The translations under genes were made by a program, and so were the position numbers. From NCBI RefSeq assembly GCF_015355625.1, contig NZ_JACLAF010000005.1:62001-126000 (forward strand): 64,000 nt of DNA, read 5' to 3'. The stretch's first letter is position 1, and each line of letters starts with the position of its first letter. The notes under the pieces were generated by a model. It did not search any database. It worked only from the letters and a program-made list of their open reading frames with translations, and was not told the origin of the DNA. Source of the stretch: Tamlana sp. I1. Lineage in GTDB: Bacteria > Bacteroidota > Bacteroidia > Flavobacteriales > Flavobacteriaceae. Positions 41,884-50,622 of the stretch are shown here, one piece after another.

Positions 41884-42777
41884 TTAGCTGTTGGTTTCAA
41901 AAGTTGCAGAAACTGTTTCAGAAGCTCTGTTTATTTTTTTAACTAAACCTTGTAAAACTTTTCCAGGACCAACTTCAGTAAATAAAGTGGCACCATCTGC
42001 AACCATTTGTTGTACAGATTGTGTCCAACGTACAGGAGCTGTTAATTGCGAAATTAAGTTTGCTTTTATTTCCGATTCATTAATAACAGCATTTGCAGTA
42101 ACATTTTGATAAATAGGGCAATTTGGTTTGCTAAAGGTTGTGTTTTCAATAGCGGCAGCTAATTCTTCACGCGCTGGTTCCATTAAAGGCGAGTGAAAAG
42201 CGCCACCAACAGGGAGTACTAAAGCGCGTTTTGCACCTGCATCTTTTAACGATTCGCATGCTTTGTTAATCGCTTCAATTTCACCAGAAATAACCAATTG
42301 TCCTGGGCAGTTGTAATTTGCAGCAACAACAACACCTTCGGTTTGTTTACATATTTTTTCAACAATAGCATCCTCTAAACCTAAAACTGCAGCCATGGTG
42401 CTTGGTTGTAATTCGCAAGCTTTTTGCATGGCTAAAGCGCGCTGAGAAACAAGTTTTAAGCCGTCTTCAAAATTTAAAGCGCCGTTTGCAACCAAGGCTG
42501 AAAATTCACCTAAAGAATGTCCAGCAACCATATCGGGTTTAAAACTATCACCTAAAGTTTTAGCTAAAATAACCGAATGTAAAAATATAGCTGGTTGAGT
42601 TACTTTGGTCTCTTTTAAAGCTTCAGCAGTACCTTCAAACATGGTGTCGGTAATATTGAAACCTAAAATTGAATTTGCTTGTTCGAATAATTGTTGTGCT
42701 AAAGTTGAGTTTTCGTAAAGGTCTAAGCCCATTCCTGAAAATTGTGCGCCTTGACCAGGGAAAATATATGCGTTCAT
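41884..42777 (-). CDS. fabD: malonyl-CoA:ACP transacylase
   Basis: A 297-residue FabD. FPGQGAQFSGMGLDLY is at the N-terminus, the nucleophile elbow VAGHSLGEFSALV (serine near residue 90), the catalytic histidine in VGGAFHSPLMEPA (near 196) and EVGPGKVLQGLVKKI near the C-terminus. It loads malonate onto acyl carrier protein for fatty acid synthesis. It is the third of four closely spaced minus-strand genes (FAD oxidoreductase, acetyltransferase, fabD, lspA), with lspA directly abutting. Confidence 0.95.
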   Translation of the reverse strand: MNAYIFPGQGAQFSGMGLDLYENSTLAQQLFEQANSILGFNITDTMFEGTAEALKETKVTQPAIFLHSVILAKTLGDSFKPDMVAGHSLGEFSALVANGALNFEDGLKLVSQRALAMQKACELQPSTMAAVLGLEDAIVEKICKQTEGVVVAANYNCPGQLVISGEIEAINKACESLKDAGAKRALVLPVGGAFHSPLMEPAREELAAAIENTTFSKPNCPIYQNVTANAVINESEIKANLISQLTAPVRWTQSVQQMVADGATLFTEVGPGKVLQGLVKKINRASETVSATFETNS

Positions 42778-42819
42778 TGTATTTGTTTTTTTAGTGCTGC
42801 AAAAATAAGAATTATAAAT

Positions 42820-43380
42820 TTAGCTGTTATCTATGGTTTTAATAATTTTAGCAGGGTTTCCTGCAATCACCACATTGTCTGGGAAACTCTTGGTAACAAC
42901 AGCGCCAGATCCAACGACTACATTATTTCCTAAACTAACACCTGGGCAAATGGTAGCGTTGCCACCAATCCAAACATTATCGCCAATGGTAATCGGTTTT
43001 GCATATTCTTTGCCGCTGTTTCTAGCTTTAAATTCTAAAGGATGCGTAGCGGTGTATATTTGTACATGAGGCCCAAACATGCAGTTGTCTCCAATGGTGA
43101 CTTCAGCAACATCTAAGATGCAGCAACTAAAATTCATAAATAGGTTTTTGCCTGCTTTAATATTGCTACCATAATCGCAGTGAAAGGGTGGTTCAATAAA
43201 TAAATTTTCACCAGCATCAGGAATAATTTTATATAAAACTTTTTGGCGTCTTTCTAAGTCTTTTTCACTCAAGCTATTAAATTCATGAAACAGTAACCTT
43301 ACGGCATGACGCTCTTTTACTAAATCAGGATCGGTAGGAGCGTAAAGTTCTCCAGCCAACATTTTTTCTTTTTCAGTCAT
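42820..43380 (-). CDS. maltose/galactoside O-acetyltransferase-like hexapeptide protein
   Basis: A 186-residue left-handed beta-helix acetyltransferase. The N-terminal MTEKEKMLAGELYAPTDPDL is the maltose-acetyltransferase domain, followed by hexapeptide repeats (about residues 60-170; IKAGKNLFMNF, VTIGDNCMFGP, ITIGDNVWIGG, VSLGNNVVVGSGAVV). The catalytic histidine is expected in TATHPLEF (about 111-118). It transfers acetyl from acetyl-CoA to a sugar hydroxyl; the acceptor is unknown. Located between the FAD oxidoreductase gene (12 bp) and fabD (42 bp) on the same strand. Confidence 0.9.
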   Translation of the reverse strand: MTEKEKMLAGELYAPTDPDLVKERHAVRLLFHEFNSLSEKDLERRQKVLYKIIPDAGENLFIEPPFHCDYGSNIKAGKNLFMNFSCCILDVAEVTIGDNCMFGPHVQIYTATHPLEFKARNSGKEYAKPITIGDNVWIGGNATICPGVSLGNNVVVGSGAVVTKSFPDNVVIAGNPAKIIKTIDNS

Positions 43381-43392
43381 AATTCAAATACT

Positions 43393-44949
43393 TTAAAGTC
43401 CAGCAATGGCAGCTTCAGCGCAACGTTCACCATCCATAGCAGCCGAAACAATTCCTCCTGCATAGCCACCGCCTTCGCCACAAGGGTATAAGTTTGAAAT
43501 TTGAGGATGTTCTAAAGTTTCAGTTCTTGGAATGGAAACAGGGGATGAGGTTCTCGATTCTACACCCACGATATTCGCTTCGGCAGTATAATAACCCTTC
43601 ATTTTTTGTCCGAATGCTTCAAAACCTTTTCTTAATCGTCCGCCTATAAATTTTGGCAATAACGAATGAAGTGGTGCAGAATTTAATCCGGGTTGGTATG
43701 AACAATCATTCAGCGTGTTAGACAATTTACCTTCAACAAAATCGGTTAAGCGTTGTGCTGGAGCAACTTGAGTTCTTCCGCCTGCGGTAAAAGCCAAGCG
43801 TTCTAAATTTTTCTGATATTCTAAACCTTTTAAAACACCAAATTTTTCATATTTAGCCAAATCGGTTTCAGCATTTATTTCAACAACAATCCCGGAATTT
43901 GCAAATAAATTATTTCGTTTTGAAGGCGACATGCCATTTACAACCACTTCGCCATTGGCTGTGGCAGCAGGCACTATAAAGCCGCCTGGGCACATGCAAA
44001 AAGAATAGACACCGCGGTTATTTACTTGTTGTACCAAGCCGTAAGATGCTGCGGGTAGTAATTCACTTCTTTCTCCCGAGCAGTGGTATTGTATGGCGTC
44101 GATAATATGTTGCGGATGTTCTACGCGAACGCCCATAGCAAACGATTTGGCTTCAAGAGCGATTTCTTTGCCGTGTAGGAGATAAAAAATATCTCTTGCA
44201 GAATGTCCTGTAGCTAAAATAACTTTGTCTACAGCCATTTCATTTCCGTTTTGAAGCAGAATGGCTTTTATTTTATTATTGGTAATTTTAAAATCAGTTA
44301 CTCGGGTTTCAAAATGAATTTCGCCACCGTATTTTAAAATGGTTTCACGAATGTTTTGAACCACCTTAGGCAGTTTGTTTGTGCCAATATGCGGGTGGGC
44401 ATCAATTAAAATTTGGTCGGTAGCGCCATGAAAAACAAGATTTTCAAAAATACGTCTTACATCACCTCGTTTTAAGCTTCGCGTGTATAATTTACCATCG
44501 CTATAGGTTCCTGCGCCTCCTTCTCCAAAGCAATAGTTGGAATCTTCATTCACGAAATGGTCTTGGTTTATGGCTCTTAAATCTCTACGACGGTCTTGTA
44601 CATTTTTTCCGCGTTCTAAAACTATAGGTTTAAAGCCAAGTTCTATACAACGTAAAGCTGCATACATGCCTGCTGGTCCAAAACCAATAATGTGTACAGG
44701 CTTAGCTTTTGAAACATCTTTATAATCAAACTGGTATTCGGAAGTTTTAGGTAAAGCTTCTCGAATATAAACAGCGACTTTGTAATTGAAAATAATCTTA
44801 GGTTTTCGAGCATCAATAGATTTTCGAAGCACTTTTACGCCTGTAATATCTGCTTTATCAATGTCTAGTTTTAAAGCCGATTTTAAGACTAAAATATCAC
44901 TGCGCTCTTCTTCTTTTAGTGTAATCCGAAGTTGAATTTCTTTTACCAT
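43393..44949 (-). CDS. FAD-dependent oxidoreductase (COG2509-like)
   Basis: A 518-residue flavoprotein. An N-terminal domain of about 85 residues (KEIQLRITLKEEERSD...) precedes the dinucleotide-binding VHIIGFGPAGMYAALRCIELGFKPIVLERG, quoted as IIGFGPAGMYAALRC (about residues 89-103). CFGEGGAGTYSDGKLYTR (about 144-161), KVILATGHSARDIF and the C-terminal YPCGEGGGYAGGIVSAAMDG (about 489-508) follow. This combination defines a conserved group of uncharacterised FAD-dependent dehydrogenases. Substrate unknown. First gene of the run leading into the acetyltransferase, fabD and lspA. Confidence 0.88.
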   Translation of the reverse strand: MVKEIQLRITLKEEERSDILVLKSALKLDIDKADITGVKVLRKSIDARKPKIIFNYKVAVYIREALPKTSEYQFDYKDVSKAKPVHIIGFGPAGMYAALRCIELGFKPIVLERGKNVQDRRRDLRAINQDHFVNEDSNYCFGEGGAGTYSDGKLYTRSLKRGDVRRIFENLVFHGATDQILIDAHPHIGTNKLPKVVQNIRETILKYGGEIHFETRVTDFKITNNKIKAILLQNGNEMAVDKVILATGHSARDIFYLLHGKEIALEAKSFAMGVRVEHPQHIIDAIQYHCSGERSELLPAASYGLVQQVNNRGVYSFCMCPGGFIVPAATANGEVVVNGMSPSKRNNLFANSGIVVEINAETDLAKYEKFGVLKGLEYQKNLERLAFTAGGRTQVAPAQRLTDFVEGKLSNTLNDCSYQPGLNSAPLHSLLPKFIGGRLRKGFEAFGQKMKGYYTAEANIVGVESRTSSPVSIPRTETLEHPQISNLYPCGEGGGYAGGIVSAAMDGERCAEAAIAGL

Positions 44950-45037
44950 GCTGCGAAATTAATGAAAATAGTATTGTGATTTTAAAAATGATGAATTGCA
45001 GATTAATTTATAATGGTGTGTTTTAAAAATGGAGCAT

Positions 45038-45068
45038 AAAAAAAGTCCAAGTGATTATCTCGGACTTT
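45038..45068 (-). terminator. terminator after kdgK
   Basis: AAAGTCC (45042-45048) pairs with GGACTTT (45062-45068). On the minus strand the stem is followed by a 7-nt T-run. It lies 35 bp after the kdgK stop. Confidence 0.75.
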
Positions 45069-45101
45069 CATTTTATAATTGGATTATACTATTATACGAA
45101 G

Positions 45102-46106
45102 TTACCTTTTTAATGCTCCTGATGTATTTCCACCCATTAAACTGGTTATGTTTTCTAAAGAAACCATATTAACATCGCCAATAACGGTATGTTTTAAAGC
45201 GCAAGCAGCAGTGGCAAAATTTAATGCTTGTATTTCATCTTCGTAATGCAGTAGGCCGTAAATTAAGCCAGCAGCAAATGCATCGCCTGTACCAACACGG
45301 TCGATAACGTGAGAAATGTTTAGGGTTTCTGTTTTAATATATTCTTTTCCTGTCCAGAATCGTCCTTGAATGGCTTGTTCGGAAGCACTAATAGATTTTC
45401 TTTTTTTACCTACAACCTTTTTAATTCTAGGAAAAGCATCCATTAATAGGGAAGCAGAATCTTTAAATTTACCACCCGCTTCACCAAGTCCAAACATTTC
45501 ATTAATGCCTCGCGGACTAGTAATAACAATATCACAGTGTTCAACTAGAGTCGGGATAACTTCCTGCATGGTTTTACCATATTTCCACATGTTTTTTCGC
45601 GAATTAATATCGCCAGACACGGTAATGCCCATTTTGTTTGCTTTTTTAATAGCTTCTAAACAACATAAGGCAGCACCTTCAGAAATGGCAGGGGTAATGC
45701 CTGTCCAATGAAACCAATCGGCATCTTTTAAAACATCTTCCCAGTCAATCATTTCGGGTTGTATTTTTGAAAACGCCGAATCTTCTCTTTCATAAACAAC
45801 CACGCTTGGTCGGTGTACCGCACCTCGTTCTAGGAAGTACATCCCTAATTTATTGTCGCCATAAATAATTTGATCGGTACTTAGCCAGTTTTTACGTAAA
45901 AACTGAGTGGCTGCTTTTCCTAAAGCGGTGTCGGGAAAACGGGTCATGTGTGCTGCTTTCATGCCAAGATAAGCGCATGAAATAGCAACATTTGCTTCGC
46001 CGCCGCCGTAAACTAGATCGAAAGAGTTTGCTTGTGAAAATTTTAAATATCCAGGTGGTGATAAGCGCATCATGACTTCACCAAATGTTACTAATTTTTT
46101 AGCCAT
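45102..46106 (-). CDS. kdgK: 2-dehydro-3-deoxygluconokinase (PfkB family)
   Basis: A 334-residue PfkB-family sugar kinase. The N-terminal VTFGEVMMRLSPPGYLKFSQAN (quoted as GEVMMRLSPPG) is typical of KDG kinases, with YGGGEANVAISCAYLG (about residues 33-48) and the catalytic signature VIDRVGTGDAFAAGLIYGL (about 268-286) containing the base Asp. KdgK makes KDPG for the Entner-Doudoroff route and for uronate or alginate use. No such pathway genes surround it here, so its supply route is not evident. It has its own terminator. Confidence 0.88.
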   Translation of the reverse strand: MAKKLVTFGEVMMRLSPPGYLKFSQANSFDLVYGGGEANVAISCAYLGMKAAHMTRFPDTALGKAATQFLRKNWLSTDQIIYGDNKLGMYFLERGAVHRPSVVVYEREDSAFSKIQPEMIDWEDVLKDADWFHWTGITPAISEGAALCCLEAIKKANKMGITVSGDINSRKNMWKYGKTMQEVIPTLVEHCDIVITSPRGINEMFGLGEAGGKFKDSASLLMDAFPRIKKVVGKKRKSISASEQAIQGRFWTGKEYIKTETLNISHVIDRVGTGDAFAAGLIYGLLHYEDEIQALNFATAACALKHTVIGDVNMVSLENITSLMGGNTSGALKR

Positions 46107-46336
46107 ATTTTAATTGTATTATTTTAGTTCTCTTAAACCGTATGCTGGTTAAGGTTCTTTAATTTTTGAAATTATGTGAATGTGAACTGAAAAATACAAT
46201 TTTATTAGTGAAAACCGTGTTGTGAAGCTGTTTTTTAAGTCTGCTTCTGAAACAACGCTTGTAATTTAATATGATTTTTTAGTAGCGATAAGCATAGAAA
46301 CTAGTAATCTTTAAATTTGTTTTTGATATACTTTGA

Positions 46337-47254
46337 TTACTTTCTTATATAAGTTATAAACGAAAACTCGTGGTCGTTTTTTTCGTCTTTCTTATGAAAT
46401 GTATTGCTAGCTTCTTTCCAAATTGAGTGATCAATTTTAGGGAAATAAGTGTCTGCTTCAAAATGATCGTGAACTCGAGTGATTTCAATTTTATCAACTA
46501 TTGGTAAAGCTTGTTTATAAATTTCACCACCACCAATAATGTAAGGCTGTGGATCGTTTTTGCAGGCATCAATAGCATCATCTAGATTGTTAACCACAAT
46601 AACACCTTCAGGAGTTTTGTAATCCTGTTGTCTAGTAATCACAACATGAGTTCTATTTGGTAAAGGTTTAGGAAAACTTTCAAAAGTTTTACGGCCCATA
46701 ATAATATGGTGCCCGTTAGTTAAGGCTTTAAAACGCTTTAAATCGTCACTTAAATGCCAAATTAATTTATTGTCTTTTCCAATGGCATCGTTTTCCGCGG
46801 CAGCGACAATAATAGTCAGTTCTTGTTTTGGCTTTTGGGTGTTTTCCATTAAAACTTCCTGAGTTTGAATAGGAGCGATTTTTTCTTCTTCTTTAGGTAA
46901 GCTAGCGTTTAACTTTTCGATGCGTTTTTTTTGTTTGTCAACAAGCTTTTCTAATTGCTTTTTCTCCCAATCTTTCCCCATGAATTTATGGGTAACATAC
47001 ACGTTAAAAATGTGGTAAACTAGAAAGAATAACCAGATTAAAATAGCAAGCACAAACCATTCTTGTCCTAAAATGGTGAATTCCTGTCCGAACCCTAAAA
47101 CCGTATTCGCAAGAATTAAAAAAGCACCTCCTATTAAAAATAAGACAAAATGAAAGTATAGTCTCTTTTTTTGTTTAATGCGTTTTTGTGCATTTTTAAT
47201 AAGCTCTAATTGCTCTTTATCAATCTCTGGAATGTTTTTCTTTTTTCCGAACAT
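46337..47254 (-). CDS. 2TM domain-dihydrofolate reductase fusion
   Basis: A 305-residue two-part protein. Residues about 10-105 form a 2TM domain: AQKRIKQKKRLYFHFVLFLI, a short loop with GQEFTILGQEWFVLA, a second helix and YVTHKFMGKDWEKK. After a charged coiled linker (about 105-144) comes a complete dihydrofolate reductase: TIIVAAAENDAIGKDNKLIWHLSDDLKRFKALT (start quoted as AAENDAIGKDNKLIWHL), IIMGRKTFESFPKPLPNR and YIIGGGEIYKQAL. DHFR reduces dihydrofolate; thyA, which produces it, lies 670 bp away on the same strand. An internal ATG (MENTQKPKQE, near residue 136) could also yield soluble DHFR. Confidence 0.88.
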   Translation of the reverse strand: MFGKKKNIPEIDKEQLELIKNAQKRIKQKKRLYFHFVLFLIGGAFLILANTVLGFGQEFTILGQEWFVLAILIWLFFLVYHIFNVYVTHKFMGKDWEKKQLEKLVDKQKKRIEKLNASLPKEEEKIAPIQTQEVLMENTQKPKQELTIIVAAAENDAIGKDNKLIWHLSDDLKRFKALTNGHHIIMGRKTFESFPKPLPNRTHVVITRQQDYKTPEGVIVVNNLDDAIDACKNDPQPYIIGGGEIYKQALPIVDKIEITRVHDHFEADTYFPKIDHSIWKEASNTFHKKDEKNDHEFSFITYIRK

Positions 47255-47519
47255 AGGTGTAAAATATCGATTGTAAAGTTAAAGATTTTTTATGGAGATT
47301 GAAATGTTTAATTAGATGCTAAAGTCATTTCTGTAAAAACAGGAGTTGTTTGGTAAAAGCTGTTGAAAATCAATATATAAGCATCTGTTTTTATTACTAA
47401 TACCATAAAATTATGGTTTAAATATTTTGTAGGCATTATTTTTTTTCTTCTGAAATTAACAAAATGATAATTATTTCATTGTAGGTTAGTTGGATGGCCG
47501 ATTGTTGGAAATTCTTTAA

Positions 47520-47527
47520 TAAATTTG
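47520..47527 (+). promoter_or_regulatory. -7 promoter box for the CBM48 gene
   Basis: TAAATTTG, a perfect TAnnTTTG match, 32 bp upstream of the ATG at 47560. It overlaps the palindrome TTGTTG-CA-CAACAA (47525-47538). Confidence 0.55.
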
Positions 47528-47538
47528 TTGCACAACAA
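47525..47538. promoter_or_regulatory. possible operator palindrome at the CBM48 promoter
   Basis: TTGTTG-CA-CAACAA is a 14-bp perfect dyad covering the end of the -7 box and the expected transcription start. Its position suits a repressor site; the protein is unknown. Confidence 0.4.
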
Positions 47539-47559
47539 CACAGTAAATAAAATTGAATT

Positions 47560-47856
47560 ATGGCTATTAAAAAACAATTCTTAAAGACAAAACCAGTATG
47601 TAAAGTCACTTTTGCTATAGAAGCAGAGGATGCTAAAAAAGTATCTGTTGTAGGAACTTTTAATGATTGGAACGGTAAAAAAGCAGTCTTGAAAAAGTTG
47701 AAGAACGGTACGTTTAAGGGGACAGTAGATTTAGAAACAGGAAATTCTTATGAATTTAAATATCTAGTTGATGGCGTTTATGTAAACGATGAAGCTGCCG
47801 ATGCATACGCTTGGAGTGATTATGCAGGCGCAGAAAATAGTGTTTTAAATTTATAG
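47560..47856 (+). CDS. isoamylase N-terminal/CBM48-type glycogen-binding domain protein
   Basis: A 98-residue protein consisting almost entirely of one early-set beta-sandwich of the AMPK-beta/isoamylase N type: VCKVTFAIEAEDAKKVSVVGTFNDWNG (quoted as KKVSVVGTFNDWNG, about residues 30-43), FKGTVDLETGNSYEFKYLVDG, then YVNDEAADAYAWSDYAGAENSVLNL. The two aromatic residues in FNDWN and in the YEFKY strand are the usual glucan-binding positions. No catalytic domain is attached and no signal peptide is present. It may bind glycogen or regulate a partner. A bidirectional terminator separates it from thyA. Confidence 0.88.
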   Translation: MAIKKQFLKTKPVCKVTFAIEAEDAKKVSVVGTFNDWNGKKAVLKKLKNGTFKGTVDLETGNSYEFKYLVDGVYVNDEAADAYAWSDYAGAENSVLNL

Positions 47857-47882
47857 GACACTATTTCGATATAAATTGAAAT

Positions 47883-47922
47883 AAAGCAGGCTGTTTAAAA
47901 TTTTTAAACAGCCTGCTTTTTT
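47883..47922. terminator. bidirectional terminator between the CBM48 gene and thyA
   Basis: A 17-bp perfect stem (AAAGCAGGCTGTTTAAA, 47883-47899, with its complement 47903-47919) and T-runs on both strands; serves both convergent genes. Confidence 0.92.
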
Positions 47923-48745
47923 ATATCGCTACAGCACCTTTAATATGTGGGTGCGGATTGTAATCTACTAATGTGAAATCTTCAAAAGTAAAATTGAAAA
48001 TATCTTTTACTTCAGGATTTATAAGCATTTTTGGTAGTGGCCTAATATCCCTTGAAAGTTGAAGCTCTAACTGCTCAAAATGATTGCTATAAATATGTGC
48101 ATCGCCAAAAGTGTGAATAAATTCACCTGCTTCATAACCACAAACTTGAGCCATCATCATAGTGAAAAGCGCATAAGATGCAATGTTAAAAGGTACGCCT
48201 AAAAAGATGTCGGCACTTCTTTGGTAAAGTTGGCAAGACAGTTTTCCGTTGGCCACATAAAATTGAAAAAAGGCATGACAGGGTGGTAATGCTGCTTTTC
48301 CGTTGGCTACATTTTCACTAAAGGATTTTGAAGTATCTGGTAAAACCGAAGGGTTCCATGCCGAAACAAGCATGCGTCGGCTATTTGGGTTGTTTTTTAA
48401 AGTGTCTACAATCTCTTTAATTTGATCAATTTCATCATCATTCCAATTGCGCCATTGGTGGCCATAAACAGGTCCTAAGTCGCCATTTTCATCGGCCCAC
48501 TCGTTCCAAATTCTAACCCCGTTTTCCGTAAGGTATTTTGTGTTTGTATCACCATTTAAAAACCACAACAATTCATAAATAATAGATTTTAAGTGTAGTT
48601 TTTTAGTAGTTACCATAGGGAAACCTTCACTTAAATCGAAACGCATTTGATAACCAAAAACACTTTTTGTTCCTGTTCCTGTGCGATCTCCTTTTTCGTT
48701 TCCGTTTTCTAAAACGTGTTTTACTAAGTCGTGATATTGTTTCAT
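47921..48745 (-). CDS. thyA: thymidylate synthase
   Basis: A 274-residue ThyA that methylates dUMP to dTMP with methylene-tetrahydrofolate. [20 protein letters not shown] (about residues 19-38), [13 protein letters not shown] (about 55-67), the nucleophile in [12 protein letters not shown] (Cys near 153) and [20 protein letters not shown], quoted as [16 protein letters not shown], are all present. Length is normal. The dihydrofolate it releases would be recycled by the nearby 2TM-DHFR fusion. A palindromic repeat ends 6 bp upstream of the start codon, at 48752. Confidence 0.96.
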   Translation of the reverse strand: MKQYHDLVKHVLENGNEKGDRTGTGTKSVFGYQMRFDLSEGFPMVTTKKLHLKSIIYELLWFLNGDTNTKYLTENGVRIWNEWADENGDLGPVYGHQWRNWNDDEIDQIKEIVDTLKNNPNSRRMLVSAWNPSVLPDTSKSFSENVANGKAALPPCHAFFQFYVANGKLSCQLYQRSADIFLGVPFNIASYALFTMMMAQVCGYEAGEFIHTFGDAHIYSNHFEQLELQLSRDIRPLPKMLINPEVKDIFNFTFEDFTLVDYNPHPHIKGAVAI

Positions 48746-49088
48746 AGGCCTATTCCTGCGTAGGCAGGAATCTCTTAAAAGGTGAAAAATTCCGTAAAAA
48801 AATTGAATAAATTCTGCAATGGCGAATTTAAGGAAATTGAAAGATTCTAAATAGATTTTAACAAACTTAGATGTTAAAAGTTATTAACGCCATGGCTATT
48901 TAGATGGAATTCTATAACCGTAATGGGCTAAATTAAACTGTTTTTAGACGAAGCAATTTGGATGATTTACTTAGATCTTTCAGGTTTATTTGATAGGAAA
49001 GGAAATTCAGTTTGAAAACTGTAATGCAAATTTATGGTGATTGTTTTTTTTGTAAAAAGTATGATATTCCTGATTTCAAAGGAATGAG
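48746..49088. other. 343-bp interval between the nucleoside transporter and thyA
   Basis: No gene supported. It contains the ATTCC-type hairpin repeat (48752-48771) and, just after the transporter stop, a weak hairpin ATTCCT...AGGAAT (49066-49085) followed on the minus strand by T-rich DNA. The middle is AT-rich without visible structure. Confidence 0.6.
48752..48771. repeat. ATTCC-type palindromic repeat before thyA
   Basis: ATTCCTGC-GTAG-GCAGGAAT, an 8-bp perfect stem with a tetraloop, followed by CTC. The same layout recurs at 52336-52355 (ATTTCCAC-GAAG-GTGGAAAT, then CTC). It resembles the widely dispersed ATTCCnGCGnAnGCnGGAAT repeats known from many bacteria, including the dRS3 repeat of Neisseria. 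Confidence 0.75.
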
Positions 49089-50606
49089 TTACCCAATAAT
49101 CATTCCCGCAATAGTTGCCGAAATTAAAGAAGCTATCGTGCCGCCAATAAGGGCTTTCATGCCAAATTGCGATAATGTTTTTCTTTGTCCGGGTGCTAAA
49201 GAGCCTATGCCTCCAATTTGTATACCAATAGATGCGAAATTTGCAAAACCGCAAAGCATGTAGGTTGCCATTATTACAGATTTCTCATAATTAAGATGCA
49301 CGACATTTGCGGTATCTTTTAATGCGGCCAGTTGGATGTAACCAACAAATTCGCTGGCAGCTAATTTAATACCTAGTAGTTGCCCCATCATCATCACGTC
49401 TTCTTTGGCAACGCCTATAAGCCACATTAAAGGTGAAAAAACAGTGCCTAAAATGGCTTCTAAAGACAGGGCTTGATACGGTGAATTTTCGCTTACCCAT
49501 TGGTTTAAATTTCCAATGGTTCCTAGTTTTAATAAACCGTAATTTATCATGGCAATAAAAGCCACAAAAACTAAAAGCATGGCTGCTACATTGGCAGCGA
49601 GCTTAAAACCTTCGGTGGTTCCTGTTGCAATGGCATCTAAAATGTTATCGCCAATTTTTTGTTTGGAAACGGTTACTTCGGTATCTACGGTTTCAGTTTG
49701 GGGATACAATATTTTTGAAATCACAATTGCTCCTGGTGCTGCCATAACCGATGCTGCCAATAAGTGTTTGGCAAAATATTCTCTTAAAACCATATCATCG
49801 CCACCTAAAAACTGGATGTATGCTGCTAAAACGCCTCCGGCTACGGTAGCCATACCGCCAATCATCACCAAAAGCATTTCAGATTTATTCATCTTTTCTA
49901 GATAGGCTTTAATCATAAGCGGCGCTTCTGTTTGGCCTAAAAAAATATTTCCAGCAACACTTAAACTCTCAGCACCAGAAATACCTAATAACTTGGAGAG
50001 TAACCAAGCCATGGCTTTCACTACTTTTTGAATAACGCCCAAATAAAATAATACAGAGGTTAGGGCAGAGAAGAATATTATGGTTGGTAGAATAGTAACC
50101 GCAAAATTAATAAGCGGACTTTCAATTTGGTTTGTAATGAATGAGCTGAAAAGAAATTCGGTGCCTGCTTCGGTAAAAGTTAAAATTTTATTGAAGGCTT
50201 TACCTAAATATTTAAAGGTGTTTTGAACAAAGGGCACTTCTAAAACCCCAATAGCAATAATAAGCTGAAAAGCCAACCCGATGCCTACAGTTTTCCAGTG
50301 TATGGCTTTGCGGTTGCTACTAAATAAAAAAGCAACAAAAATTAGCGAAATCATCCCTAAAATACCACGCCATAAACTGTTAAATGAAAAGCCTTCGCTT
50401 GGATTTATGGCAGTTGTTTTTTCGTTTGCAACGGAAGTTGCTAGAGGTGTTTCAATAATTTTTTCTTCAACAACTGTTTTGGTTGCGTCTGAAACTAAAG
50501 TGTTTTGAATGGTATCTACAACGACTAATGTTTCTGTTTCTTGGGCAATAGCATTTAATGATGATACTAAACATATTGCGGCAACAAACAAAAACAACTT
50601 TTTCAT
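49089..50606 (-). CDS. concentrative nucleoside transporter (CNT/NupC) with an exported N-terminal extension
   Basis: A 505-residue protein. The first 21 residues form a signal peptide (MKKLFLFVAAICLVSSLNAIAQ), followed by about 55 residues of polar, Thr/Glu-rich sequence. Then comes a standard CNT core with about ten helices: WRGILGMISLIFVAFLFSSNRK (quoted as WRGILGMISLIF), the GSLAPGQRKTLSQFGMKAL block near the C-terminus, and EAPLMIKAYLEKMNKSEML and GGMATVAGGVLAAYI in the gate region. CNT proteins import nucleosides with Na+ or H+. The exported extension is unusual compared with the roughly 400-residue NupC type. Confidence 0.9.
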   Translation of the reverse strand: MKKLFLFVAAICLVSSLNAIAQETETLVVVDTIQNTLVSDATKTVVEEKIIETPLATSVANEKTTAINPSEGFSFNSLWRGILGMISLIFVAFLFSSNRKAIHWKTVGIGLAFQLIIAIGVLEVPFVQNTFKYLGKAFNKILTFTEAGTEFLFSSFITNQIESPLINFAVTILPTIIFFSALTSVLFYLGVIQKVVKAMAWLLSKLLGISGAESLSVAGNIFLGQTEAPLMIKAYLEKMNKSEMLLVMIGGMATVAGGVLAAYIQFLGGDDMVLREYFAKHLLAASVMAAPGAIVISKILYPQTETVDTEVTVSKQKIGDNILDAIATGTTEGFKLAANVAAMLLVFVAFIAMINYGLLKLGTIGNLNQWVSENSPYQALSLEAILGTVFSPLMWLIGVAKEDVMMMGQLLGIKLAASEFVGYIQLAALKDTANVVHLNYEKSVIMATYMLCGFANFASIGIQIGGIGSLAPGQRKTLSQFGMKALIGGTIASLISATIAGMIIG

Positions 50607-50622
50607 AGTCTAATAATAAGTT

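Larger units (their letters stand above)
47255..47559. other. 305-bp divergent intergenic interval
   Basis: Between the 2TM-DHFR gene and the CBM48 gene. No coding region. It holds the -7 box at 47520 and a palindrome at 47525-47538, both belonging to the CBM48 gene; the rest is AT-rich without visible structure. Confidence 0.6.

Noticed and set aside
45102-46106. Possible alginate or uronate utilisation cluster around kdgK
   Set aside because: No lyase, DEH reductase, aldolase or SusC/D genes are adjacent; the gene stands alone with its own terminator.
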